Shown one piece after another: positions 11,740 to 23,473 of a stretch of 64,000 nt of DNA (position 1 is the first letter of the stretch; each line of letters opens with the position of its first letter). Under the pieces are notes generated by a model that ran no database searches, was not told the origin of the DNA, and saw only the letters and a program-made list of their open reading frames with translations. The translations under genes and the position numbers were made by a program. Source of the DNA: Isoetes taiwanensis (lineage: Eukaryota; Streptophyta; Lycopodiopsida; Isoetales; Isoetaceae); NCBI GenBank assembly GCA_021234155.1, contig JAJEKV010000870.1, forward strand, positions 1 through 64,000, given 5' to 3'.

Positions 11740-12110
11740 ATTGACGATCTTAGATCCAACTAATGGTTTGGTAAAGCCAAAGAAACTAATCATGTGAGGA
11801 GCAATGAACAAGTTGAGAAGATCCCATTTGGACCACTCACCGGACAAAAACAAGTGGGTGTCAAGGTGTTTTGTCTTTGGGTGGTATTTAGCATCCTTGG
11901 CAAGATGGATGGTACTTGTGTTGTCGCACAATATAACAACCGAGGATGGAGGTACCGCAGATCTGGTCCACAAATGTTTAAGCCACAAATTCCTCGTGAT
12001 CCCAACACCGAAAGTGCTTTGAATTTTGCCTCCGCGGTGTCGATTGACACCGTAGGATCGCCTTTTGACAACCATGTCAACGACGTTAGGCCCTATGAAC
12101 GTGACCATCC
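11731..12110 (-). pseudogene. Copia RNase H domain remnant
   Basis: Two overlapping minus-strand frames carry complementary halves of a Ty1/copia RNase H. One has DTAEAKFKALSV, the conserved TAEAE-type motif. The other has CDNTSTIHLAKDAKYHPKTK, the 'CDN..A..LAK....H.RTKH' signature. A degraded TKPL motif (FTKPLVGSK) follows. The domain degrades the RNA strand of the RNA:DNA hybrid during element replication. The frame switch between the halves shows an indel. The domain ends at the target-site duplication of the nested transposon. Confidence 0.88.
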
Positions 12111-12380
12111 CCTCGTTGTGGACCTCCCGCTATCATGGCCGCTTAGTATGATCTCGTGATCAACAAAGACTTTCACCGAAATCGAGGACCCTCGATAAAA
12201 GAGACCTTCGTGAAGTCCCCCGGATATGCCAGTGATCTTTTTTAGCGGCCTTCCAGTCGGCGCCGGGATTGCTCATGAATCAAGACACCCACAAAAAGAG
12301 ATATCGTCTAGTGATGTGGAGATATATCAACCCCCTACCAAGCTTCAATAGAGTGTAGGATCACACTCCTCACCATCGAA
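12111..12380 (-). pseudogene. Copia linker between RT and RNase H, degraded
   Basis: Minus-strand translation gives LYRSLVGGLIYL (about 12330-12360), matching the 'YR.LVG.L.YL' block found after the copia RT palm. Fragments resembling the W.A.KR...Y..GT block follow near 12240. No intact frame spans it. Confidence 0.7.
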
Positions 12381-13200
12381 ATCAAGCCTCAAGCCTTGTG
12401 CCCGGATCAAAGGACTTGCCACAGTCTTTGCAATCTTGCATCATCATTGTAACATTTCTTTGATATATTTTATGCCGAGAAAGATAGATGCCATCATCGG
12501 TCTTTGCCACACTTCTACACCAAAATAAAGAATGCATAAGGCCAAGGTCGGGCCATCTCAAGGACGAGCACACATCAAGATCTCCCCGCGGATGATCAAA
12601 TCATCAACATACAAAACCACAACGCATTCGCCTTCATGTGATTTATAATAAAGATTGGGTCTGGCTGCGCCTGGCGAACCCCGCTTCAAGAAAGAAAGCA
12701 TTAATTTTGTATGCCAACAACTTGGAGCTCCGCTTTCAAGCCATAAATGCTTTTCTTTAAATGACAAACCAACCGCTTCCTTCCCTTGAACAACAAACTC
12801 GGAGGTTGAGTCATATAGATCTCTTCCTCCAAATCACCATTCAAAAAGCGTGCACTTAATGTCCATTTGAAACATTAGCCAACCTTTTCATCGCAGTTGA
12901 AAAATTTATAACCGATCTAATAGTGGACATTCTCGCTACGGGAGCAAAGACTTCATCATAATCTAAGCCTTTTTTTCTCGTGCAAAACCCTTGGCTACAA
13001 GTCTAGCTTTGTGCTTTGACACCGCCCCATCAAGATGAAATTTGGTTTTAAACACCCATTTACAGCCAATAACTTGCTTATCACCGGAAGTGCAACCAAT
13101 TCCCATGTGCCTTGCTTCAAAGAATTGAGAGTATTCTTCTTCCATTGCATGCCGCCACCGGATCACTAGTCGCTTCATGAAAGGTTTGTGGATCAACATG
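12381..13200 (-). pseudogene. Copia reverse transcriptase remnant
   Basis: Three separate minus-strand frames carry the RT. 12963-13199 has the N-terminal block (GCKWVFKTKFHLDGAVSKHK, then ARLVAKGFA). 12558-12767 has the catalytic box LYVDDLII. 12382-12573 has DLGLMHSLF and YLSRHKIYQ, from the 'DLG.....LGIE.....I.LSQ..Y' block. The order matches Ty1/copia RT. Frame changes separate the blocks, and part of the fingers/palm region between 12767 and 12963 is not readable. The YVDD box is intact but the enzyme is clearly broken. Confidence 0.9.
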
Positions 13201-13575
13201 ATCCCGGACCTTTGCCATTAAGGCAAGGTTACATGATGATCATTAGACACCTCCTCGCTTTCTCCATCGACGCGCTTGCTGATCTCCCTAGGTTCAACAA
13301 CGGTACAACAGTCCGTAAACCATTCTCGCGAACAATTTGTTTCTCCTTGAGACGGCCGATCTCCTAGGTTGACGAAAACAGAGGTATAGTAGGTGCTACA
13401 ATAGGGTGCTGAACAGGCCGGATCAAAAAGTGCTTCGCTACCTTCATGTATAAGGCCGGACTCCCCAAAGGAACCAACCTGCTCATGGACCATAGGGCAG
13501 TGGGATTGGGATCATCCCGCCACTACTTCAGGCAAATGTGACACTAGAGAGGGAGAAAGGTCTACCAAAGAAATG
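13201..13575 (-). pseudogene. Copia integrase-RT spacer, degraded
   Basis: This lies between the integrase C-terminal block and RT. In copia elements it is a poorly conserved linker. The minus-strand frame 13218-13493 is open but carries no recognisable motif. It is assigned by position only. Confidence 0.45.
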
Positions 13576-14345
13576 CTATCGATCTCCAACGCCCAAAACT
13601 ATTGTCATTGTGAATCGGGGAGAATCACTTTGAAGATATACCATCATACACAACATCTTCAATGAATTGAACCGACCCTCGCTTACAATAACCTGCTTGT
13701 TGGAAGGATCATACAACTTGTAACCTTTCTCGATTTTCGGATACCCAATGAAGATGGCTTTAACAACCCCGTCATGCAACTTCCCATACTTTTTCAAATT
13801 TTCTCCAGGTATGGAAGCATAAGCCAAGCATCCAAACACCCTCAAATGAGACACATCCGGGTTTCATTTCTCTAAAATGCTTCATAAGGAGTCACATCCT
13901 GGATCGCCTTAGTAGACGACCTATTTGCCAAATATGTTGTCACACATCACACGCCTCCCAAAAGATTCAGTTTCTTTTAGACTCATCATAGATCTTGCCA
14001 AATCAAGCAAAAGATCTATTCTTCCTTTCAGCCTACACCATTTTGTGGATGAGCACAAGGAATGATTAACCGCCTTTCAATACCTTCTTCCATTAGAAAC
14101 TCATCAAAGGCATTAGAAACATATTCACCTCCATTGTCACTTCTCAACTTTTTTATTACTAACTTCGTTTTTGATCACGCTTTGAAGGCCTTGAACTTGC
14201 TAAGCACCTCGACAGGCAAAGTGTACACCCAAGTGTACCTAACAAATCATCAATCGGGGTCAAGAAATACCTCTTTCCACCTAGTGAAACATCGTGCATA
14301 TAGCATAAATCAGAATGCAACAGCTCAAGAGGTTGAGTTGCTTTC
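13576..14345 (-). pseudogene. Copia integrase remnant
   Basis: Minus-strand motifs in order are PLELLHSDL (~14310-14340), LGGKRYFLTPIDD, KLRSDNGGEYV (about 14119-14150, with the central catalytic Asp), AFDEFLMEEGIERR and IIPCAHPQNGV. After these the frame breaks at an extra G before the ERKNR-type block holding the third acidic residue. The C-terminal block HLRVFGCLAYASIPGE and FIGYPKIEKGYKLYDP follows in the 13576-13854 frame. These are the standard rve core and copia integrase C-terminal region, which insert the cDNA into host DNA. Several indels prevent a continuous frame. Confidence 0.9.
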
Positions 14346-14399
14346 GATGAATGGCCCGGTCAGGAAAAGGGCCGAGGTTGCTTTTCGAGATGGCATCAA

Positions 14400-14610
14400 A
14401 GCACACTCAAGCTTGACACATTTTAAAGAGGAAATACTTGTGAACCATCTTGTTCTTGTACAAAGCATGTACAACAGTCACCTCCAACATGACCAAAACG
14501 AGCATGCAAAAACAAACAAGCACATACAAGACCATGTTCGGGCCTTATGAATTGAACCATCAAAGACATACAAGCCATTTCAAGCAGTCCCATCGCGGCT
14601 ATGAACTCAG
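14400..14610 (-). pseudogene. Copia GAG-pre-integrase region, degraded
   Basis: Minus-strand reading gives GLYVFDGSI (about 14560-14590) followed by ARFGHVGG, resembling the 'LY.L.G......LWH.RLGH' block before copia integrase. The zinc-binding His/Cys spacing is only partly recognisable. Upstream of this I could not recognise protease or gag. Confidence 0.6.
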
Positions 14611-15735
14611 GACTTTTTCAAGTCAATTCTTCAATTGGATTCTCCCAGCTAGATAGGCTTGGCCATTTCGAGAACAATGTGTGGCCCTCGCCTTTATCAA
14701 ATTCAAGCAGCAGACATGATATTAGATCAGAATCCGTGCAAACATGACATTCCTCACCTTACTAACTACATCAATTTCCATGCAATTGAAAAGCTACAAT
14801 CCCCTTCCGTGTGGTTAAAAAAAAAAAATGTCACATTATGAGTCCATGCGTGCATGTAAGTGACAAAGAAAGATCACAAGGCACTTGCTTTACCTAGATG
14901 CTACCTCGCAAGCCTCGGAATGATGATGCTCGACGCTGCTGTTAAAGTCAAGTACACTATCGCGTAAGTCAATCCTAGGCTCAATGAGGCACACACCAGC
15001 ATTTTTGTACACCCAAGTTACCCATGAAGAAGTGCGACTTTATAGCTTCTATCCAAGACGGTGCACATCGCCTCGTGATTGAGACAAGACGCTGGGCTCT
15101 GGAGGAACCAGGGAGCAAAGGAAAGGGCATTTGAAAAATTAACGTGAGACTTAAGAACATTTGAGAATTAATGTAAATCATAAGGGCATTTGAACAATTA
15201 TTGAAAGTTTTGTAAGTTGACCAAGGGCATTTCAGAGATTATCAAAACCTAAGGATATTTGATGAAATTACCTAAACATAAAGGTATTTTGTAGTTTTTC
15301 TCTAAAGTTCTCCTTTAACAAATGGAATGAAGTGATTACTATACGCACAAGTTGTAATAAGAGAATAGGATTGTGTATTTTGTACTCACAAAATCTATAC
15401 ATATGTTGAAGATATGCATGTCCTGAAAATGACAATGTTGTAGATCTTATGTATATTAAGAAAATCACAAAAAGCAAATTAAAATGGTGTTAGGAGGCGA
15501 GTGGTTTGAGAAATGTTTAGAACATTATAATACATCATGATGGGAAGGGACATGCATGGACAAGTGGAGCCAAATCAATCCAAAAACTTAACTGGAAGAT
15601 GGCCATGCTCATCTTGCATGAAAGGTACATTAATGCCTATCCATTTATAATGTTAACCCCCAATATTGAATGTAACGTGCTCTAGGATATTCTTCTTTGA
15701 AAAACATATCCTATGGCCCATATCGTATGTTGGGG
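14611..15735. other. Degraded sequence, possible copia 5' part, then AT-rich spacer
   Basis: By position this could hold copia gag/protease and the 5' LTR, but no zinc knuckle, DTG/DSG active site, primer-binding site or copy of the 8439-8929 LTR was found. Short AGGGCATTTGA-type direct repeats occur around 15120-15240. Confidence 0.4.
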
Positions 15736-15739
15736 CCTC

Positions 15740-16110
15740 CGCACCTCTCATTTCGCTTATGGTTATTTATGATTGGAGGCACCGCTTTTGAAATATGAAG
15801 TCTGAAGTTTGCCTAAGGTTTTAAAGGAATATCGAACCTTTATACGGTTTTGCCTAAGATTTTAAAATATGAAATATGGGGACTCAACCCCTACCAAAAT
15901 AACTCAATGTCCTAATAAGACTACTCTAACTAATATACCCAAAGGAGCCAATGTGATTATTTTCTATCTTGAATCTATATTTTTTATATAACAACATCCG
16001 CTTTAGGGATATATGGTCTATGGTTTCGTGAATTGTCATTTTTACATCCATATCAAATCCCTATGGAACCCCTTGTTATTGTGCTACATATTAACACAAT
16101 ATTTGATGAT
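15740..16110 (+). repeat. Dispersed repeat, copy B (matches 4840-5085)
   Basis: It shares ordered blocks with 4840-5085, including TATGTTGGgGCCTC, TTGGAGGCACC followed by TTTTGAAATATG, ATAACAACATCC, TATGGTCTATGGT and a TATTGtGCTACATATTA-type block. This copy is longer because of an insertion around 15815-15900. Confidence 0.6.
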
Positions 16111-18039
16111 TATCCAAGCATGATCTTTTAATCACCAGGGCTTGTTTATTTTGCTTGCTTAAAAGATGTGGCATATAACTTTGAGATCAAAATGACTATT
16201 GATTCTCGCTTATTCAAACAACATAAATTATTAGATTGTATGTAAACTTTTGAATGGTTGTTGCCTACTATTTGTTGCACATCCGTAAGTTGCTCCAAAG
16301 GTATTCACTACTTAGCTTTTCCATTTGCTTCTTTTCCTTTGATTGTGCAAGCTTTTATGCTTGGATCCCATGAACTTACCGCAGCTTGCAACATGGTAAT
16401 AGGATTTTGGATTTTTTGAACGAATTTGATGAGTATGCATAAGTATCTAGTAGAATAAAGAAAGAGTATATTTGTATTGAAGAAATGAGATAAGGTGTCA
16501 TGGCCAAGGAGCAGCTGTTTAATCCATTTGTCTTCATGCTCAAGTCTGGAATCTTGACATACCATATTTGGATATCTTTTTCTAGAACTCCAACAATCAT
16601 ATCTACTCACTTCAACCAATGTTAATTTTTTACATACATTTATTATGTTCGTGCCCAAGGCTTGCACGTATAGATTTCTAGTTAGAGCAAATTTAAGTAA
16701 CACAATTCATTTCCTTTTATATCAACTCTTTATTATATCGAAATCTAATACAAGATGAGCAATGTGCATTTTGTTCACAAATAGTGGTGTTGATATATAA
16801 CCTATTTGGTTAACAAGATCACCACTCCAAAGTTGAGTTATGTTAAACAATATGCTTAAAATTTAATATGAGTGGAATGAGGCTATGTTGATCGTTGTTC
16901 ATATCTAAGCACATTCCATCTATATTGCAACAAGCACAATGTATGAACATTTACTATCATTGGTTCGCCATAAAGATAGCGCATTGAAAACATGCTCTAG
17001 ATATAACCAATAGTACAACCAGACCCGATAGTGTTTGCATTCCATTTTCATTTGTATGTCATCAATTGACTTCTAGATTTTGTTTCCTCTATCTAGTCTA
17101 GGTTTAATGTTACCTAGGTATCTTCCATTCATACATTGAACAACAACGCATTGATTCGAAATGAAGACATTGGAGGAATCCTTGGATAAAGCTAGAATGA
17201 AATTTGAACAACTATTAGACATTCAAAAGTATTATGCTATGAACTTAGTTACAATATTAAAATATGTATTTTGCAAAATGCCTTGAAAACATTGTTAATG
17301 AACACATCATTTGCAAAGTTGCTTTTTTTACTATGCATAATTTCACTTTTATTTACTCAACTTTTATAGTGATTTCAACAATGCTTTACCATTATCACCA
17401 AGCACATTCATAGATTTGAAAGATGCACAACTAGCATGACATTATCTCCATGGCACTATAAAAGAAGTTTGATCAGTAGATATCATAGATTGAACTCATT
17501 ACATGAATTTTGGTTGTCATAAGTCTCGAAGTAAAGCTCATATTCTTGGGAGAGAGTCATGGTATCCGAAAATAGACCAATAAACATCATCATTAGGTTA
17601 GAAGGAAGGAAGAAAGACATTACATGATAATCGTCCTTAATTTGTAAAGTTTATTTGAGTGCATATGTTACATGTGCATCATCTTTTCTCTATAAAGCAA
17701 TCTAACATCATTGAAATGGTGGCGGCATTGTTGAACATTGGTGCACAAATTCGCACCGCACGGCGATAGGCACAAATTGGTTAGGGCTGCGGTGTAGGTG
17801 GGCCGGAAAAAGCCACGGTGCTTTTCTTTCGCTAATCCACAAACAAGGACTCTAATTTATATAACATCCAACAATGGGGCGGTGTTTTGACAAAGGATCT
17901 CATTCATGCAATGATCCGGACTAGGGCACAAATGATCGATCCCAAAGAAGCAACAATACAAAAAGAGCTCGTGGTTTCTTTGTTTCCATTTTGTGTTTCT
18001 ATGATGATCTCATGTATAAAAAAAGCTTGACATGGCTTT
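16111..18039. other. AT-rich intergenic stretch
   Basis: No gene, RNA or clear repeat was recognised. The minus-strand frame at 16308-16703 is open for 131 codons, but its composition is AT-driven and it carries no motif I recognise. Confidence 0.55.
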
Positions 18040-18772
18040 AAGGTTTGATCTAACATTGAAAGCATGATCCAAGATGTGACCTATAATTTTATAACATAAG
18101 AAGATTTTCATTCTCCCCTTTCTCTTTTGAAGGATCTATGTCTATAATTTTAAGGCTACCCTCCTAAAAAATGTACTAAAGGCCATGCATATTTTGTTAT
18201 CGGTGAGGGAAAGACCGATAACCATCTTATCGGGCTTATATGGGTGGAATAATACTAATAATTAGTTATCAAGATACTTTTCAATATCGATAATTAGTTA
18301 TCAATACTCCTCCAAGATTGATAACTAATTATCGATATTGATAATTAGATATCAAGACTCCAAAGAAGATTGATAACTAATTATCAAGATTGATAATTAG
18401 ATATCGAGACTCCTCTAATATTGATACTTAGATATAGGTACCTCTAGGACCCATAAACCGCACCAACAAAGAATACAAAAACAAGGACTTTCACTCTACA
18501 CACAAGAGTTCGATAAGGTAACGTTATCGGTCCGCCGAGGCCGAGCAACCAAAATTGCACGACTAATAACCACTTTATCGAGGGATTATATAGATGGAAT
18601 AGTAATAGCACGATAACTAGTTACCAATACTCCACCAAGTACTAATAATTAGTTATCGGGCTACACCAATAGTGATAATAAAAACAAGAACTCTACTTTA
18701 ACACACAAAGTCCGATAAGGTTTGATCCAATATTGAAGGCATGATCCATGACCTAACCTATAATAATTTTCT
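18040..18772. repeat. Palindromic minisatellite flanked by direct repeats
   Basis: Near-identical ~57-bp segments (AAGGTTTGATC..., 18040-18096 and 18717-18772) bracket a cluster of GATAACTAATTATC and GATAATTAGTTATC-type units (about 18240-18430 and 18600-18660). The two forms are reverse complements of each other, so the cluster is rich in potential hairpins. A perfect 9-bp inverted repeat, GTTATCGGT / ACCGATAAC, occurs at 18196-18222. The block at 18098-18184 recurs at 42412-42500, so part of this is a dispersed element. Confidence 0.7.
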
Positions 18773-18819
18773 TATATCTATCTAACATATATATGTTCTT
18801 ATAAGGACCGATGCTATTC

Positions 18820-19290
18820 GACCTGTCGGTGCGAGATCCTATGGCTCAAAGTTGCTCGAGGACACATCCTACGGCCCGGATGGCTTGGGAGTTTTTATAA
18901 GGGCTTAGCTATATCCGGGTTTTAAGTTGAGATCTTATGGCTCAGATTGCTCGGGGGCACATCCTACGCCCATATGGTTTGGGAGTTTCTATAACGACAC
19001 TTGGGAGTTTATATGTAATAGATCTACGGTCGAGTTGATTTGATCCTCGATCCGAGATCCTACCGCTCAAGTTGCTTTCGTGATACATCCCACTGACTCG
19101 TAATCGATCCCACGATCGGGTTGTTCTTGATCCGATCCTACTCTGGTTCGGATGGCTTGGGAGTTTATATGTATATATCCTAGGATCCAAGTTGTTCTTG
19201 ATCCTAATCGCCGATCCAAGATCCTAATCGTCGATCCAAGATTTTTTCCAGTGGCGCGATCTCGAACATTGATCGGGTCCAAGATCCTAC
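18820..19290 (+). repeat. Degenerate tandem repeat, ~100-130 bp units
   Basis: Units with GAGATCcTAtgGCTCAaagTTGCTCG, a CACATCCTACg block and a GATGGCTTGGGAGTTT block begin near 18832, 18934 and 19060, with shorter GATCCAAGATCCTAATCG subrepeats at 19190-19250. Open frames here follow the repeats and are not genes. Confidence 0.7.
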
Positions 19291-19439
19291 TGGCTTACGT
19301 TGGAACGCGGCCCTTAAAGGAAGCTTTTAAAACTTTTATGTTGTTTGAGAGATTTAAACCTAGTCATTGCCTCCTAAGCCCCCATTCTAACCATTAGACT
19401 AAGCATTTATTCATTGAAATAATTAATATATTAAATATA
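19291..19439. other. Short spacer
   Basis: AT-rich sequence between two repeat blocks; nothing recognised. Confidence 0.4.
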
Positions 19440-19890
19440 CTTAAGGGTAATAAGCTAATTACGATAACAAGATAATATTCTAGATAGTTCTAGAATGTTC
19501 TCGAAGGCTCTAGAAAGTTCTAGAATCTTCTAGATAGTTCTAGAATGCTCTAAAAAGTTCCGTATCATCCTAGAAAGTTCTAAATAAGTTTTAGAATATA
19601 AGAGAATCTAGAGGGATCCTAAGGGGATCCTTTTAGGAAGTTCTAAAATGTTGTAGTGGGTTTTCGATCGCTCTAGATTGAAAGGAAATCTAAGGAATCC
19701 TTCCAAAAAGTTCTAAATTGTTCTAGTAAGTTCTAGAATGTTTTAGAAAGTTCTAGAATATAAAGGAATCTATGGGAATGTAAGGGAATGTAAGAGAATC
19801 TAAGAAATACTTCCAGAAAGTTCTAGGATGTCCGAAAAGTTTGAAGGTTCCTAAAGTCTAATGTTCTAAAAAGTTTTAGAACGTAGAGGA
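19440..19890. repeat. TTCTAGAA-type minisatellite, block A
   Basis: AGTTCTAGAATGTTCTAGAA-like units of about 10 bp are repeated with many substitutions, grading into AAGGAATCTAAGGGAATG-type units at 19760-19810. It contains TTCTAGAATGTTCTCGAA (19488-19505), four alternating TTC/GAA modules in heat-shock-element spacing. The same repeat type resumes after 27.8 kb, so the LTR element at 19891-26155 probably inserted into one larger field. Confidence 0.85.
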
Positions 19891-20595
<705 letters not shown>

Positions 20596-22915
20596 CTCTC
20601 CGCCCCGGGGTCTTAGTTCTTTTTTCTTCCCTCAAAGATGTATGCTTGTGCCTTCACTCCAGAGGAACTCCCCAATGGCGCTGTGCTCATTTGGAATGCC
20701 ACCAACGCAGGGAAGCTGCCATGATATGTATGATCTGATTATGACATTGAAGGAGGTCGTGTTTCGCTCCCCTTTCGATCGGCATCGCCTACCCCTTTTG
20801 TTAGCTCGGTGTGAGTCTCCCCGCTTTGCAAGCCTTTGTTTCTCAACCATAGTCGCAGCTCATACTCCTATGCATCCCACTCCTCATTATTTTTAAACTC
20901 CGGACAACACTTTCATTCACATCCCTTCGGACACACTCCCTTGCCTTCCGACCATCTTCTCCTCAAAGATGGTATGGGCTATCGCATGTTTTCTTTTTGG
21001 CCCTCCTCATGTTTAAGAGTTTGATCTTCACCCTCCTTTCAAAATCCTGTTCCAGTCTACAACATTGGTGATATCAAGTTAAATGAGGATGGCACTCATG
21101 GCACATTGCCCATTGGCGCCCTCTCGCGGGGACCTCCTAGTTTCCACGGTCCCCACGCAACTACCTTGTTCACACCACCACGACGCACCCTCAACTTCCC
21201 CTCAGTCCGGGTTCGGCTCCGGACACAATCAATCAAACCGGTTCGTCTCACCGCTATAAACCGTGGGTCGCCAATGGTAAATAGGGCCCTCGGTGGTATT
21301 AAAGAAACCACCTCGGCCACCTCAACAAGCGGCCCGACCTCAACGGACCACTTCGATTCTTGACTCTCCACCCAAGGCCATCATCATCACCGCCAGGCAT
21401 TCTTATAAAAGATCGAGACCATCTCGATGAGAAGGACAACAAGATTCGTGACATGGAACACCAGTTGCGACAAGCCATTCATCATTGAAGACTTTTTCGA
21501 GAATCAAAGACATGAGACTTACATTTCATTGGCAATCCATGTTAGGATGACTTTCCCACCCCACGCAGCTATCTAGATTATGTGGTCTCTAGGCGACATC
21601 TTTTTATGCTTAGGTGGTATTCTCCTAATGGCAAGCTTGATGGATCTCAAAGACTAATGATCTTCTCACCATTTGGCCTCGATCTCTCAATTGAAGACAA
21701 AGGTCTTCTTTGTGTTCTTCCGATGTATGGGCTTATTACTTGTGACGATCTAGAATTCTTTATTTTTTACTCGGTTCAACCAATGGCATATGTGATCCAT
21801 GATTTTTATTTGGCTAATACATTGTGAAAAATTCAATGATGGTCCAAAACGGAGTTTTTTCAAGGCAACTCCGATGCTAAATGGTTTTGGACCGAGAATA
21901 AATATCTTCATGATTAGACATGGGCCAATGCCTTCAAGATAGAGTACATGCCCGAAGCTTGCTCCTCATTTATCCCTCTAGATTGCGAAACACTACAACA
22001 TGTCCGAAAGAACTTGCAATGAAGATATGGGAATTGATTTTGCCCAAATATATTTACTAAAGATCTTGGTGGCTTTAATAGCCTCGTGCATACCTTGAAA
22101 GTGAGACCATTCCTAGGGAATGGGTTCCTCCTCCCGCCAACACTCTCCTTTTGTGTTACGATTGGAAACGATGGTGTCAAACTTTGATGTCGATCTCCTT
22201 CCGCAATTTCGCGCGTGATCAAGCCCAGTGATCCATGATGCAACCCCTCCACAGAACCATCAAGTATGCATCATTGGGAGCACCTCCACATCGTCAATTT
22301 CACACATCGATTAATGCTCCTCCTTTTGGACCAAGGCTCTAGTGGTCATGCTAATTGGGACCCCACTCATATTTCTACAAATCTTGGTGGGATCCACGGG
22401 TTTGTGCATCGCTAAATGCGTGGGAAGGACAAATATTGGAGCATACTCGAATTGGATCTATATTTCGAATGAACGAGGTTGGAAGATCCCCTCTCAAGCA
22501 TGCAGGGCCTCACACAAATTTTGGGCGTCTTGCTATGTCTCCTGATCCCCTCGGTTCCGTCAAGCCCGGTCTGTGCAGCCTTGAAGTGTCTCCTTGGTGT
22601 TCTATTGCATAAAAAGTGCCCAATCTACTCCTGCAATCCTAACGCTTGATCTTTGGTGCCTTTGGTCTTCAGACTTGCCTCCTCATTGATTGGGGTATGT
22701 GTTTGAGGACATAAGCGCTTGGGGTTTCGATTGATCGTCACCTTCTATTGGGGTCCATACTCGGAAAGCAGCGAAAGATAGGCAAGATCTCATACGTAAA
22801 TATCATAATCGAGGCACGCCTTCATAGTAGATGTGGATGATTTTGAAAAGGTTCTGGTTTCCCACCTCCCCGACCTGCTTTTCTTCCTCCTCCGAGTGTT
22901 CTTTGGTGGAGGGAG
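20596..22915 (+). mobile_element. Internal region 1 of the three-LTR element
   Basis: Bounded by LTR copies 1 and 2, with 22905-22915 (GGTGGAGGGAG) as a plausible polypurine tract. It aligns block by block with 23474-25612, for example ATTATGACATTGAAGGAGG, GAGGATGGCACTCATGGCAC, AGACTAATGATCTTCTCACC and GATTGATCGTCACCTTC. Open pieces such as 21106-21363 and 21582-21827 have no RT, integrase, protease or RNase H motif, and I found no gag zinc knuckle. It looks like a non-autonomous (LARD-like) element or decayed gag-like sequence. No function is proposed. Confidence 0.7.
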
Positions 22916-23473
22916 TGCTAGTCTTGTACCTCGGGCATGGGACTATTCTTAAGTTCCACGCAGAGGGCGTAAACAAAGGAGTAGGTCAAGCGTCGGATAG
23001 CAAACACATGCCCCCGCCAAAAGCCACCAGAAGTCGCCCCCGTCAAAGAAGAAAGCCTTAAGCGGACAAATGGCGGCCTCGGGGGAACGTGGCCCTAATT
23101 TAGCGGGATTCCGGGCACTAATAAAGGTAATTGCCAGATTCCACGAAATCATGTTGGTGACCGAGATCTGCCATCTACCTATTTGGGGCCCAAGGCCATT
23201 GTATTATATATATCGAGATAGGTCTTGAGTTTTTAGATGAGATTTTAGCCTTGTCTCGCTTTGTTCCTCTCGCTTGACAAGAGTTAATGTATTACGATTG
23301 ATATCTAAGAAGGTTATTTATTCGCATATTGTCTCTTCTAGTTTCTATTGTTTTCTTCTTTCCTTTTTCGATCTCTTTGCAAATCCTGCATGACACTCGG
23401 CTAGGATTTCCTGCTTGATCCAAAGGTCCTCATAGAGGTTGTCTTTGGTGATCCCCAACCTAGACCCTAAACA
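22916..23473 (+). mobile_element. LTR copy 2 of the three-LTR element (shared middle LTR)
   Basis: It starts TGCTAGTCTTGTACC after the polypurine tract and ends CTAGACCCTAAACA, 558 bp with TG...CA ends. It is collinear with copies 1 and 3 and serves as both the 3' LTR of unit 1 and the 5' LTR of unit 2. Confidence 0.8.

Larger units (their letters stand above)
8439..14610 (-). mobile_element. Decayed Ty1/copia retrotransposon with nested insertion
   Basis: Copia-type pol domains appear in the copia order on the minus strand: GAG-pre-integrase (~14600-14400), integrase (14345-13576), reverse transcriptase (13200-12380) and RNase H (12110-11740). The pol C-terminus resumes at 9034-8966, then come the polypurine tract and LTR. 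The 9035-11730 stretch is a later insertion. Integrase before RT identifies Ty1/copia and not Ty3/gypsy. Many frameshifts and stops interrupt pol, so it is not autonomous. The 5' LTR, gag and protease were not recognised above 14.6 kb. Confidence 0.88.

Noticed and set aside
14062-14550. Plus-strand ORF of 162 codons in the copia region
   Set aside because: It is antisense to the copia integrase and GAG-pre-integrase region, which are clear on the minus strand.
14611-16110. 5' LTR and gag of the copia element
   Set aside because: No copy of the 8439-8929 LTR, primer-binding site, zinc knuckle or protease motif was found above 14.6 kb.
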